From the NCBI GenBank assembly GCA_963739645.1, contig CAVUBM010000088.1:62001-126000 (forward strand): a stretch of DNA of 64,000 nt. Direction: 5' to 3'. Positions 38,073 to 47,873 of the stretch are shown here, piece after piece. Position 1 is the first letter of the stretch. Each line of letters starts with the position of its first letter. Source of the DNA: JASHPR01 sp963739645. GTDB taxonomy: Bacteria > Actinomycetota > Actinomycetes > Streptosporangiales > Streptosporangiaceae. The notes under the pieces are model-generated. The model made no database searches and was not told the origin of the DNA. It worked only from the letters and a program-made list of their open reading frames with translations. The position numbers and the translations under genes are program-made.

Positions 38073-39019
38073 CCCGCTGAATACCGTGATCCGGGGGTCC
38101 AAAATGGCGTAGGCGACGTCGGCCAGCAGGTTGCCAAGTACCGTGGCGCCCGCGATCACGACGGTGAACCCCATCAGCACGGGGTAGTCATGCGCACCGG
38201 CCGCGCTCCAGAACAGCCACCCCATCCCGGGGTAGTTGAAGACGGCCTCGACGACGACCGCGCCGGATAGCACGGCAGGCAGGCTGAGCCCGATCAAAGT
38301 GATGATGGGCAGGAGGCTGTTGCGCAGGAGGTGCCGCGTTACCATCGCCAGTTGGACAGGCCCTTGGCCCTGGCCGTGCGGATGTAATCCTGCAGCAGGT
38401 TGTCGATCGCCGACGAGCGCATAAACCGGCTGAACTGCGCCACGGTGACGATGGTGAGCGTGGCGACCGGCAGCACCAGTGCGCCGGGATCGCCGAGCGC
38501 CGCTCCCACCGCGCTCCCTGTGGCCCTTCGGAAGGGAACATATGGAGCGTGGCCGAGAAGGCGACGATCAGCAGGATGCTCAGCCAGAACGTTGGCATCG
38601 AGTAACCCACGAACGAGACCGTCGTAAAAGTGTGGTCGAGCAACTTGTTCCGCCGGAGCGCCTGGATGACCGATGGGAATGGCGATGATCAATGCGAACA
38701 CGTAGGAAACGCCCACGAGCAGGGCCGTCTTCGGCAGGTCGAGGCCCAGCAGGGACCTGACCGACTGGTCGAAATGATAAGAGAAGCCGAGGTTGCCGTG
38801 AACAAGGCGGTCGAGGTAGAGCAGGTACTGCATCGGCAGTGCACGGTTGTAACCGTTCGCTTCGTCGAAGGCCGCGATCGCGCCCGGCGTGGCGTGGATC
38901 CCGAGCAACGCCCGCGCCGGGCTACCTGGCAGGAAATGCAGCATGGCGAACACGATCAACGTAACGACCAGGACCACGACGACGGCCTGGGCCGTACGCC
39001 TGCACAAGGTACTGGTCAT
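38070..39019 (-). pseudogene. peptide ABC transporter permease (DppB/OppB type), frameshifted
   Basis: From ATG 39019. The first membrane helix is AVVVVLVVTLIVFAMLHFLPGSPA, followed by the family signature LGLDLPKTALLVGVSYVFALIIAIPIG, FVGYSMPTFWLSILLIVAFSATLHMFPSEGP, and the EAA loop YIRTARAKGLSNWRW. The C-terminus is NSLLPIITLIGLSLPAVLSGAVVVEAVFNYPGMGWLFW and AYAILDPRI. Breaks fall near 38,345, 38,530 and 38,660. The stop is not seen in the final frame but should overlap the ATG of the next gene (38,072). With the DppC-type protein it forms the membrane channel of a peptide importer. No ATPase subunit gene is present in the window. Confidence 0.85.
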
Positions 39020-39036
39020 CGATGGCTGCGGCCCTC

Positions 39037-40863
39037 TCAGGACTTCAGGGACCAGGACGACGGGTAGATGTGAGCGGTGGAGTCCTGGGCCGCCACCCCG
39101 CCGAGCTTCGGGAGAGATGGCCGAGATCTGGTAGGCGGCGTTGGGGAACCAGAGCACCGGGAGCTGTTTGGCCACGTAAGCTGGTACTTGTAAAAGCGTC
39201 TGTCGAGGCTGCCTTGTTCTCGGTGAGCCCGTCGATCAGGCTGCACCTGTTTGTTGCAGTAGTTGCCGCCGTTTGTCGCGCCGCCGCAGCCGAACAGGCT
39301 GTCGCCGTCGGGGTAGTAAATGGGGACGTAGGTGTAGACCGGCGACGCGATGAGACTCAGGGCGGTCGAGCTGGCAGGGCACTTTGCGGCGGTTTGCCGA
39401 TGCAGGCGTAGCCGTCGGCCAGCACCGTGTTATAGGGCGCCTGGGACAGGGCCAGCTGGATGCCGTCCGAGCCGAAGGACGAGCGCATGACCGCCACCTC
39501 GTCGTCGGAGGCGGCATGCCGCTCGAGTACAGGAGCGGGATCTCGAGCTTGGTCCCGGCCGCGATGTCTGCGCCGCACTCGCCGTGGCCGTCCCGGCCTG
39601 GTGCACGTCGCTGCCCGCCCGATGCGGAATCGACCAGCCATGTTCCGCTAGGAGCTTGCTGGGCCGCCGGGGCTGTACGGGTACGGGTTGGTCTTCTCCG
39701 CCGGGTTGAGGAAGTTCGCCGGGAACGTCGGGACCGGGCCGTACGTCGGGGTCCCGTAGCCGCGCAGGATCGCCCGGATGTACGCCGGCTGGTCGATGAG
39801 GGTCTGCATCGCCTCCCGGATGTAGAGCTGATTCTCCAGCGCGGCGTACTTCGGGTTGCTGAAGTTGAACCCGATGAACGTGAGGCCCCACTCGTACCAG
39901 GGCTCGATCGAGAAGCCCTGGGACTTGAGGGAGCCCAGCGCGCCGACCTCGGTGGCGGGGACGTAGCCGTAGTCGACGCTGCCGGACTGGAGGGCGTTGA
40001 ACTCAGCCGTGGCGCTGGTGAACGGCAGTTCCTCGAACTCGCTGATCTTCGGCTTGTCCGGGCCGGAGTACGTCTTGTTCGGGAGCAAGATCATCTGCCC
40101 GGTGACCTGGAAGCCGGTTTTCGGCTCGAGGTGCCACGGCCCGTCGACCACCTGCCACAGCGGGTTGGTGTCCCAGGTCGACAGCGATAACGACTCCTTG
40201 TTCAGGTAGGCGTAGACCTTTTCGGCGCCGGCCTTCGTCTCGTCGTAGTTGCCCGACCGCACCGGTGGCCGACGTCTTGTCCCAGACCGCTTGCGGGATC
40301 GGCGTGAGCATCGACAGCCCGTTGTAGAGCAGGTACGTCGGGTTGTAGGTCAGGTTCAGCTTCAGTACGAACGTGTTCGGCGACGGAGCCGAATGCTGGC
40401 CACATGGTCCATCCAGCCGCCAGGCACGTAGGCGGCGCTGGTTCTTCTCGGCCAGCAGCAGGTTCATCCAGAACACCAGGTCCCGCGACGTGACCGGCTT
40501 CCCGTTCGACCATTCGTACTTCTTCAGCGTCATCGTGACGGTCTTGCCGTCGTCGGAGAACACCGGCGGGTTGGCCATCCACAGGGGGTAGTTGATCGTG
40601 GCCTGATCGTTGTTGGGGTGGCCGAACCAGTACAGCGGCAGCCACATCAGCGGTTGCAGGTAGGTGATGTTGTTGTTGCCCGAGTTGGCCCCGTCGTAGA
40701 GCGGGAAGATGTATGTCGGCGGCGAGCCGGGCTGCTCGGCGAAGGTCACGACGCCGCCGGTCTGGGGTTTGCCGCCCGAACTCGATCCGGTGCCCGTGCT
40801 GCAGGCAGACAGAAGAAGCGCGATAAGGCCGGCAGCGGCGGCAAGCGTCCGACGACAGTTCAT
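39037..40863 (-). pseudogene. peptide ABC transporter substrate-binding lipoprotein, frameshifted
   Basis: From ATG 40863 with GGGAG upstream, about 608 residues. A lipoprotein signal is clear: MNCRRTLAAAAGLIALLLSAC, with Cys21 following LLSA. The mature part has the SBP_bac_5 pattern: GVVTFAEQPGSPP, then LWMANPPVFSDDGKTVTMTLKKYEWSNGKPVTSRDLVFWMNLL, VYAYLNKESLSL, the NPKYAALENQLYIREAMQTLIDQPAYI block, and the C-terminal IYPSSWSLKS. Frame changes are near 39,360, 39,520, 39,655, 40,260 and 40,430. It captures peptides outside the membrane and hands them to the two permeases. Confidence 0.87.
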
Positions 40864-41111
40864 GGTGACTCCCGTTCCATCCGTGGGATCTCCCCCGGCT
40901 GGTATCCCTGTCGATCCGTACTGGATCGCTGGCGCCGCGCGGAAGTCAGCCTGGCCCGCGACGGCGCGGGCGGGCAGCAGATGCTGGCCGCTTTTGGTCT
41001 GCTTTGCAGGCCAGTATCGCGTTCGGGAGAGTTAGGGATCTATGTGGTGATGGCCGAAGATGACGAGGGTGGTTCGTCGGATTCAACGATGGCCCGTCGG
41101 CCAGCCGGCGG

Positions 41112-42764
41112 TTACCTGCCGGTGGCTTCCGGCCCTCGCCCGCGTGGCCGTCGGGTGGCCGACAGCTGCACGAGAGCAGCGAGCCGCGCCCGGGAGTCCT
41201 CCAGGTCGAGGCCGCTGACCTCGGAGATCCGGCGCAGCCGGTAGCGGAACGTGTTGGGGTGCACGTGCACGGCCGCCGCGGCGTGGCCGACGTCGCCGAA
41301 CGCCTCCAGGTACGCGCGCAGCGATCCGGTCAGCTCGGTCCCGTTCTCGGCGTCGTAGCTGATCAGCCGGGCGATAGGCCCGTAGGACCGGTGCTCGTCG
41401 TCCTCGAGAACCTCCCCGAGCCGGTCCAGCACGGCCTCCAGGTACACGTCATCCAGGCGGGCGGCGCGGCCGCACGGGCTACTGTCCCGCAGCACCCGGA
41501 CCGTGCGCTCGGCCTCGGCCCGGGCCCGGGCCAGCCCCTGCAGTGACTGGGCGGGCCCGCCCACCCCGATGACGACCGGATGCCGGTGCCCGATCCTGGC
41601 CACAAAGCTGGCCGCCAGAGCGCAGATGCGCTGGGCTGCTTCGCCCAGATCGCAGCGGCCAGCCGGGACCACGGCGTAGACCATGCGGCCGATCCTGGCG
41701 ATGGCGGCGTCGGCGTGGATCGCGCCCAGGTGCAGGGTGAGAGCATCGGCCAGGCGCTGGCTGGCCGACTCGAGCCCGGCGCCCGGCGCGCCGAGCGGCT
41801 GGCAGGCCAGCACGCAGAGCGGGCCCGAGGGCAGGCCCAGGCGGATCGCCGCCTGATGCGCGGCGGCGCCGCCGGCCAGGACCGATTCCAGGAGGTCCGC
41901 GCTGAGCTGCCGGGCCAGATCAGTCGAGTTGCGCTGATGCAGCATGTGCAGCGCGGCGAGCCCCGCGGCCTCGGTCATGGCCTGCATGCGCTCATCGGAC
42001 AGCGGTCCCCTGACCGCGACCCACAGCGAGCCCAGCACCTCCTGGCCGGCGTAAACCGCCACCGCGACCCGCGGCAGCATGCTCGAGTCCAGGCCGGGCA
42101 TGTACACCGGGCGCCTGCTCCGGTACAGCTCGCGGAATATCCCGCGTTCATCCAGCATCTGCCGGTACCGCTGCGGCACCTGCCGCCCGAGTATGGTCTC
42201 GATCCGCCCGGTGTCGGCCTCTTCCTGGCGGCCGGAGAACGCCAGCACCCGCGATGACCGGTCTTCGACCGTCACTGGGCCGTCGACCAGCGCGCTGATC
42301 GCGTTGGCGAACGCGAACAGGTCACCGGCCGGGCTTCCGGCCAGATCATCTGTGCCGATCGCGGTCCAGCGGTCGAGCATCGTGCGGAGCAGCACGGCGA
42401 CCTGGAACCACGATGCGGCCCTGGTCAGGCCGAGCACCGGGATGCCATGGGCGCGGACGGCCTCGTGCAGCCCGGTGCCGACCTCCACCGGTGCCTTCAC
42501 CACCAGGGCCGCGGCGCGCAGCTTGCCCAGCCGCTCGATCAGGTCGGTCATCTCGGCCTGGGTGGCCACTCCGACACCGAGCAGGAGCTCGCCGGGCGAT
42601 ATCAGCAGGTCATCATGGGCGTCGAAGATGGTGGCGCCGGTCACTTCAGCCTCGAGCGGCCCGGGCGCCTCGATGACCTCAAGCAGCGTGGTTCCGAGAT
42701 CGTCCACAAGACGCTGCAATCGGATCCCAGGCAGAGTCATACCCGAGTTCCCCATCTTGTCCAA
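41112..42764 (-). CDS. PucR family transcriptional regulator
   Basis: A 550-residue protein. Residues 10-135 match the PucR N-terminal ligand domain (LPGIRLQRLVDDLGTTLLEV, then LLISPGELLLGVGVATQ and LRAAALVVKAP). A central GGDEF-like region (about 300-430) follows. The C-terminal helix-turn-helix is TGSLRAYLEAFGDVGHAAAAVHVHPNTFRYRLRRISEVSGL. ATG 42764 is the first of three close in-frame starts (also 42755 and 42740). It is placed between the leftward peptide importer and the rightward deacylase operon, and diverges from the latter with 185 bases between. PucR proteins commonly control amino-acid or purine catabolism, so it is the likely regulator of the D-amino-acid island. Confidence 0.87.
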   Translation of the reverse strand: MDKMGNSGMTLPGIRLQRLVDDLGTTLLEVIEAPGPLEAEVTGATIFDAHDDLLISPGELLLGVGVATQAEMTDLIERLGKLRAAALVVKAPVEVGTGLHEAVRAHGIPVLGLTRAASWFQVAVLLRTMLDRWTAIGTDDLAGSPAGDLFAFANAISALVDGPVTVEDRSSRVLAFSGRQEEADTGRIETILGRQVPQRYRQMLDERGIFRELYRSRRPVYMPGLDSSMLPRVAVAVYAGQEVLGSLWVAVRGPLSDERMQAMTEAAGLAALHMLHQRNSTDLARQLSADLLESVLAGGAAAHQAAIRLGLPSGPLCVLACQPLGAPGAGLESASQRLADALTLHLGAIHADAAIARIGRMVYAVVPAGRCDLGEAAQRICALAASFVARIGHRHPVVIGVGGPAQSLQGLARARAEAERTVRVLRDSSPCGRAARLDDVYLEAVLDRLGEVLEDDEHRSYGPIARLISYDAENGTELTGSLRAYLEAFGDVGHAAAAVHVHPNTFRYRLRRISEVSGLDLEDSRARLAALVQLSATRRPRGRGPEATGR

Positions 42765-42949
42765 GATACGGCGATCAGGTGGTATCAGTCCAAGTCTGGC
42801 CCGGTTTGCCGCCGGGGAGGGCGGTACCGTATGCCGCCAGCATGCGCCCGGGGCCGCAGCCTGTCCTGGTGGGGAAGTCCAATCGGCACGCCGTCGCTTG
42901 GTGCCGTGCCACGTAGCCAGGGCCGGCGGGGTCGCCGAGCCTGGTCCCC

Positions 42950-44551
42950 ATGAGCCAGCGACTGGTCATCCGCGGCGGCACGGTCGCGGATGGCAGCGGC
43001 GGCCCCCTGCGTGCCGGGGAGGTCGTCGTCGAAGGCGACCGCATAACAGGCATCGCCCCGCCCGGCACGGCCGTGGATGGCGACGAGATCGACGCCCGCG
43101 GCCTGATGGTGGCGCCCGGGTTTATCAACGTGCTCAGCCACGCCTACTACAGCCTGCAGCTCGATCCGCGCGGCCTGTCCGACCTGCTGCAGGGCGTCAC
43201 CACGCTGGTGTTCGGTGAGGGCTGGTCGCTCGGGCCGTGCTCGGAGCAGATGCTCCGCAAGGCCGGGCGGGACGCACCAGACGGCGTCCAGGCGGCGTGG
43301 CCGCGGCTGGCCGAGGCGCTTCGCGCGCTCGAGGCCAGCGGGCTCGCCCTCAACGTGGCCAGCTTTGTGGGCGCCCACAACCTGCGCGAGCTCTGGGCGG
43401 CTGACACCGACCGGCCGCTGGCGCCGGCCGAGAAGGACCGGGCCTGCGGCATCCTCGCCGAGGAACTGGCCGACGGGGCGCTGGGAGTCGGGTCGGCCCT
43501 GATCTACCCGCCCGGCTGCTTCGCGGACATCAGGGAGCTTGCCGCCTGGTGCGACGTGGTCGCGCGGCACGATGGCCTGTACATCTCGCACATGCGAAGC
43601 GAAGGCAGCCGGCTGCTGGAGTCACTCGACGAGCTCACCGGGCTCGCGGACATCACCGGAGTACGCGCGGAGGTGTACCACCTCAAGGCGGCCGGCCGGG
43701 ACAACTGGCCCAAGATGCGGGCCGCCCTGCACCGGATCGAGCAGGCCAGGGCGCGAGGCCTGCAGGTCACGGCGGATATCTACCCGTACACGGCCGGCAT
43801 GACCTCGCTGAGCGCGTGCATCCCGCCGCGCTACCACGAGGGCGGCGTCGCCGCGCTGCTTGGGCGGCTGGCCGATCCTGTCACCCGGGCCGGCATCGCG
43901 CGCGACATCGTCGTGGACTCCGGGACCTGGGAGAACCTGTATCTGGCCGCGGGCGGCGCCAGCGGCATCCTCCTGCTGGGCGGGCTTGAGGCAACCAGTG
44001 CGCCGCATCTGGGCGCCACGCTGGCACAGGCGGCAGACGCGGAGGGCGTGGACCCGGTCGAGCTGCTGCTGGACCTGGTGGCCGGCGCGCCGCGGCTGCT
44101 GGCGGCCTACTTCATCATCGATGAGGACAACATGCAGGCGGCCCTGTCCCGGCCCTGGGTGGCGATCTGCTCCGATTCCGAGGCACCGGCCAGCGAGGGC
44201 AGGTTCCTGGCCACCCCCACGCACCCGCGTGCCTACGGGAGCTTCGCTCGGGTGCTCGGGCATTACGCCCGCGACGAGCGGCTGCTGCCGCTGCCCGATG
44301 CGGTGCGGCGAATGACCGCGCTGCCGGCCGAGACGCTGCGACTGCACCGCCGCGGGTGGATCGCCCCCGGCTACGCTGCCGACATCACGGTCTTCGATCC
44401 CGACACGGTCGCTGATGACGCTACCTACGACACGCCGCACCGCTATGCCCGCGGCGTGGCGCATGTCATCGTTAACGGTGTCCCCGAGGTCCGCGACGGG
44501 ATCTTCAACGGCGCGGCCGCCGGGCGCGCCCTGCGACGGGGAGCTGCCTAG
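42950..44551 (+). CDS. N-acyl-D-amino-acid deacylase family amidohydrolase
   Basis: A complete 533-residue protein. It opens with the D-aminoacylase/dihydroorotase-type beta-sandwich (LVIRGGTVADGSGGPL, VVVEGDRITGI), then APGFINVLSHAYYSL, QGVTTLVFGEG, GALGVGSALIYPPG, YISHMRSEGSRLLESLDE (metal-site His), EVYHLKAAGRDNWPKM and GFINV-linked loops. The C-terminus is RRGWIAPGYAADITVFDPDTV. The usual metal motif DxHxH is replaced by N60-V-L62-S-H64, so one of the two histidines is missing. Related subfamily members also lack it, so a single-metal enzyme is likely. It should release free D-amino acids from N-acyl forms. Confidence 0.82.
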   Translation: MSQRLVIRGGTVADGSGGPLRAGEVVVEGDRITGIAPPGTAVDGDEIDARGLMVAPGFINVLSHAYYSLQLDPRGLSDLLQGVTTLVFGEGWSLGPCSEQMLRKAGRDAPDGVQAAWPRLAEALRALEASGLALNVASFVGAHNLRELWAADTDRPLAPAEKDRACGILAEELADGALGVGSALIYPPGCFADIRELAAWCDVVARHDGLYISHMRSEGSRLLESLDELTGLADITGVRAEVYHLKAAGRDNWPKMRAALHRIEQARARGLQVTADIYPYTAGMTSLSACIPPRYHEGGVAALLGRLADPVTRAGIARDIVVDSGTWENLYLAAGGASGILLLGGLEATSAPHLGATLAQAADAEGVDPVELLLDLVAGAPRLLAAYFIIDEDNMQAALSRPWVAICSDSEAPASEGRFLATPTHPRAYGSFARVLGHYARDERLLPLPDAVRRMTALPAETLRLHRRGWIAPGYAADITVFDPDTVADDATYDTPHRYARGVAHVIVNGVPEVRDGIFNGAAAGRALRRGAA

Positions 44552-44627
44552 TGCGTCCGTTGATCCGGGGTGCGAGCGGGCCGGCATCGCCTTCCCCCAT
44601 CAGGTGCCGGCCAGGAAGGCAGGCAGC

Positions 44628-45770
44628 ATGACCAGGCGCGGTCCGATCGCGCAGCCCGGGCTGGTCGCGGAGTTCGAGGCCCGGCTGCCCGCCATGCTCG
44701 ACGAGCTGGGCGACCTCGTGCGGTGCGAGTCGCCATCGGCGGACCTGGCGGCGCTGGAGCGCAGCGCCGACGCCGTCGCTGCCCTCGGCCAGCGGCTGAC
44801 CGGATGGGCACCGGAGGTCATCGCGGACGCGGGGCCCACGCACCTGCGCTGGACATTCGGCGACGGCCCCCGCCGGGTGCTGCTGGTCGGCCATCACGAC
44901 ACGGTGTGGCCCCTGGGCTCGCTCGACGATCACCCGTGGTCGGTGACAGACGGGGTGGTGCGCGGCCCCGGGTGCCTGGACATGAAGGCCGGGCTCGTGC
45001 AGATGTTCCACGCGCTGAGCGTGCTGGATGACACCGATGGCCTGACCGTCCTGGTGAACGGGGACGAGGAGGTCGGCTCCCCGACGTCGAGCGGCCTGAT
45101 CGAGGAAGCGGCCCGGCAGTCGTCGGCGGCACTGGTGCTGGAGATGGCGGCGGACGACGGCGCCCTGAAGACCGCCCGCAAGGGCGTCTCGCTGTACGAG
45201 ATGCGGATTTCCGGCCGGGCCGCGCACGCTGGGCTGGAGCCCGAGCGCGGGATCAACGCGAGCATCGAGGCAGCGCACCTGATCCTCAGCATCGCTGGGC
45301 TCGGCGATCCGGCGCTCGGCACGACCGTCACGCCGACGCTGCTGCACTCCGGCACCGCAGCGAACGTGGTCCCGGCCAGGGCGACGCTGTCGGTGGACGT
45401 GCGGGCGGCCAGCGCCGCCGAGCAGCAGCGGGTCGATGAGGCCCTGCGGCTGATCGCTCCGGTGCTGCCCGGCGCCGCGGTGGTTGCCGCGCGCGGACCC
45501 ACCTGCCCGCCGATGGAGCCCGCCGCGTCGGCTGACCTGTTCGCCACCGCCCAGCACGTGGCCGGCCTGCTCGGGCTCGAGCCGCTGCGCGGCGTCGCCG
45601 TGGGCGGGGCGTCGGACGGAAACCGCACGGCCGGCGCGGGAACCCCCACCCTGGACGGCCTCGGCGCCGTGGGTGGCGGCCCGCACGCTGACCGCGAGCA
45701 CGTCACCGCGGCGGCCATGCCGCAGCGCGCCGCGCTGCTCGCGGCCCTCGTCGCCGAGCTGCTCACATGA
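44628..45770 (+). CDS. M20 family metallohydrolase (amino-acid N-deacylase/carboxypeptidase type)
   Basis: A 380-residue protein from ATG 44628, which follows AAGGCAGG. The M20 zinc motifs are complete: LLVGHHDTVWPLG, GPGCLDMKAGLVQM (bridging Asp), VNGDEEVGSPTS (catalytic Glu pair) and the C-terminal GPHADREHV (zinc His). A dimerisation domain lies at about 190-290 (SGRAAHAGLEPERGINA). The order resembles glutamate carboxypeptidase and ArgE/DapE deacylases. Its stop overlaps the ATG of the GNAT gene (ATGA). In known NSAR operons of Bacillaceae, an M20 enzyme removes the succinyl group from N-succinyl-L-amino acids; the same role is likely here. Confidence 0.87.
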   Translation: MTRRGPIAQPGLVAEFEARLPAMLDELGDLVRCESPSADLAALERSADAVAALGQRLTGWAPEVIADAGPTHLRWTFGDGPRRVLLVGHHDTVWPLGSLDDHPWSVTDGVVRGPGCLDMKAGLVQMFHALSVLDDTDGLTVLVNGDEEVGSPTSSGLIEEAARQSSAALVLEMAADDGALKTARKGVSLYEMRISGRAAHAGLEPERGINASIEAAHLILSIAGLGDPALGTTVTPTLLHSGTAANVVPARATLSVDVRAASAAEQQRVDEALRLIAPVLPGAAVVAARGPTCPPMEPAASADLFATAQHVAGLLGLEPLRGVAVGGASDGNRTAGAGTPTLDGLGAVGGGPHADREHVTAAAMPQRAALLAALVAELLT

Positions 45771-46700
45771 CCGAGCTGACGGCCCCGCCGCACAGCCCGC
45801 CGCCCCAAGCGCTCGATACGGCGAGGCGGGCAGCCGACGCCGCGGCCCGGGTCGAGCGGCGTGCACGTCAGAGAACTGACCGAGGTGGGCGACATGCAGC
45901 GGCTGTGCACGCTCGTCGACGAGATCTGGCACCCGAATCCGGCCAATCCGCCGGTGACCGCCGAGATGCTGCGCGCGCTCGCGTACGCGGGCAGCTATGT
46001 AGCCGGGGCGTTCTCAGACGATCAGCTGGTCGGCGGCTGCATGGGGTTCTTCGGCGCACCGGCCGAGCGGACGCTGCATTCGCACATCGCGTTCGCGTCC
46101 CCGCGGCTGCCCGGCAAGCACGTGGGCTTCGCGCTCAAGCTGCATCAGCGCGCGTGGGCCCTGTCCCGCGACATCACGACGATTACCTGGACGTTCGATC
46201 CGCTGGTGTGCCGCAATGCCTATTTCAACGTAACGAAGCTCGCGGCCTCACCCGTCGCGTATCTGCCCGACTTCTACGGCGCGATGGATGACGTGATCAA
46301 CGGGGGCGATGACAGCGACCGCCTGCTGCTGCACTGGCCGCTCACCGCCGACCGGGTGACCCGCGCCTGCCAGGGGGACCACCCGGGCGCTGACGCCGCC
46401 CGGCTGCGGACGGCGGGCGCCTCGGTGGCCCTGGACATCGACGCCGACGGGCTGCCCGCGATCGGCGATGCTGATCCCGGGGCACCGACCGTGCTGGTCC
46501 GGGTGCCGCTGGATATCGAGACCGTGCGCCGTCACCACGAGGCGGCCGCGCGCCGGTGGCGGCGCGCGACACGGCACGTGCTCGGCGGCCTGATGGCCGA
46601 TGGCGGCCGGGTGACCGGGTTCGATCGTTCCGGCTGGTATGTCGTGCAGCGCGGCACCGCAGCGGGGGAGCAGCCCCCTGACAGAAAGGCCATGCCATGA
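45767..46700 (+). pseudogene. GNAT family N-acyltransferase (COG3375-like), one frameshift near the start
   Basis: ATG 45767 overlaps the M20 stop. Thirty residues of frame 2 (ending DTARRAADAAARVE) give way near 45,855 to frame 3 (VHVRELTEVGDMQRLCTLVDEIW), which continues to the TGA at 46,700. If the shift is a sequencing error the protein is about 311 residues; otherwise translation may start at an internal GTG near 45,861. Features are LVGGCMGFFGAP, HSHIAFASPRLPGKHVGFALKLHQRAWAL (acyl-CoA binding loop region), TTITWTFDPLVCRNAYFNVTKLAA and VLVRVPLDIETVRR. Homologues are found next to N-succinylamino acid racemase and M20 genes, where they acylate D-amino acids. Confidence 0.75.
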
Positions 46701-47809
46701 AGATCACCGGGATCGAGCTTCGTCGGGTGGCCATGCCGCTGGTCGCTCCGTTCCGCACGTCCTTCGGCACCGAGACGACCAGGGACATCCTGCTCATCCG
46801 CGTTGTCACCCCGGACGGCGAAGGCTGGGGCGAGTGCGTGGCCATGAGCGACCCGCTCTACAGCCCGGAGTATGTCGACGGCGCCGCCGACGTGCTGACC
46901 CGTTTCCTGATTCCCGCGCTCACCGCCCTCGACAACCCCAACGTGAGCGCGGTGGGGCCGGCGCTCGGCCCGTTCAAGGGGCACCTGATGGCCAAGGCGG
47001 CACTGGAGACCGCCGTGCTGGACGCGGAGCTCCGCGCGTCCGGCCTGCCGCTGGCCCACTTCCTGGGCGCCACCCGGTCCCGGGTCGCCTGCGGCGTCTC
47101 CGTGGGCATCATGGAGTCGGTACCGCAGCTGCTCGACGCCGTGGACGGCTACCTGGCCGAGGGCTACCAGCGGATCAAGCTGAAGATCGAGCAGGGCTGG
47201 GACGTCGAGCCGGTACGCGCGGTCCGCGAGCGGTTCGGCGACATCCTGCTGCAGGTGGACGCGAACGCGGCCTACAGCCTGGCGGAGGCGCGCCAGCTGG
47301 CCGCCCTGGATCCCTTCGACCTGCTGCTCATCGAGCAGCCGCTGGCCGAGGACGACGTGCGCGGCCACGCTGAGCTCGCCCGTATCCTGCGCACGCCGAT
47401 CTGCCTGGATGAGTCGATCACCTCCGCCCGGGCGGCGGCCGACGCCATCGCACTGGGAGCCTGCCGGATCGTGAACATCAAGCCGGGCCGGGTCGGCGGC
47501 TACCTGGAGGCCCGCCGGGTGCACGACGTCTGTGCCGCGCATGACGTCCCGGTCTGGTGCGGCGGCATGCTGGAGACCGGTATCGGCCGGGCGGCCAACC
47601 TGGCGCTGGCCGCGCTCCCGGGGTTCGTCTTTCCCGGGGATACCTCCGGGTCCGCCCGTTACTACCATCAGGACATCACCACGCCGTTCGTCCTCTCCGA
47701 CGGCCACCTGCCGGTCCCCACCGGCCCGGGCATCGGCGTGGAGCCCCTCCCCGACGTGCTGGACGCGGTCACCACGAGCAAGCAGTGGCTGCCGAACAGC
47801 GGCGGGTGA
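46697..47809 (+). CDS. enolase-superfamily N-acyl(succinyl)amino acid racemase / o-succinylbenzoate synthase
   Basis: A 370-residue protein; ATG 46697 overlaps the GNAT stop. Catalytic lysines Lys161 and Lys163 are in RIKLKIEQGWD, metal ligands Asp188 (VDANAAY), Glu213 (IEQPL) and Asp238 (CLDESI), and the second catalytic base Lys262 (NIKPGRVGGYLEARRVHD). VPVWCGGMLETGIGRAANLALAALPGF and the PGDTSGSARYY segment are hallmarks of the NSAR/OSBS (MenC) subgroup. No other menaquinone gene is near; acyltransferase and M20 hydrolase partners are, so N-acylamino-acid racemisation is the likely role rather than menaquinone synthesis. It ends 64 bases from the convergent sigma factor. Confidence 0.9.
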   Translation: MKITGIELRRVAMPLVAPFRTSFGTETTRDILLIRVVTPDGEGWGECVAMSDPLYSPEYVDGAADVLTRFLIPALTALDNPNVSAVGPALGPFKGHLMAKAALETAVLDAELRASGLPLAHFLGATRSRVACGVSVGIMESVPQLLDAVDGYLAEGYQRIKLKIEQGWDVEPVRAVRERFGDILLQVDANAAYSLAEARQLAALDPFDLLLIEQPLAEDDVRGHAELARILRTPICLDESITSARAAADAIALGACRIVNIKPGRVGGYLEARRVHDVCAAHDVPVWCGGMLETGIGRAANLALAALPGFVFPGDTSGSARYYHQDITTPFVLSDGHLPVPTGPGIGVEPLPDVLDAVTTSKQWLPNSGG

Positions 47810-47873
47810 GGTGGCCGGGTCGCGTTGTCGCGGGCGTGAAGGGCGTCTATACGGCGTGGCCGTTTTCCGGCCG

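Noticed and set aside
46697..47809. Menaquinone-pathway o-succinylbenzoate synthase
   Set aside because: No other men genes are nearby, while acyltransferase and M20 partners of the racemase pathway are directly coupled; the menaquinone role stays possible but less likely.
47858..47873. Terminator between the racemase and sigma-factor genes
   Set aside because: Only a 5-bp stem (GGCCG/CGGCC) around TTTTC is seen, too weak to call.
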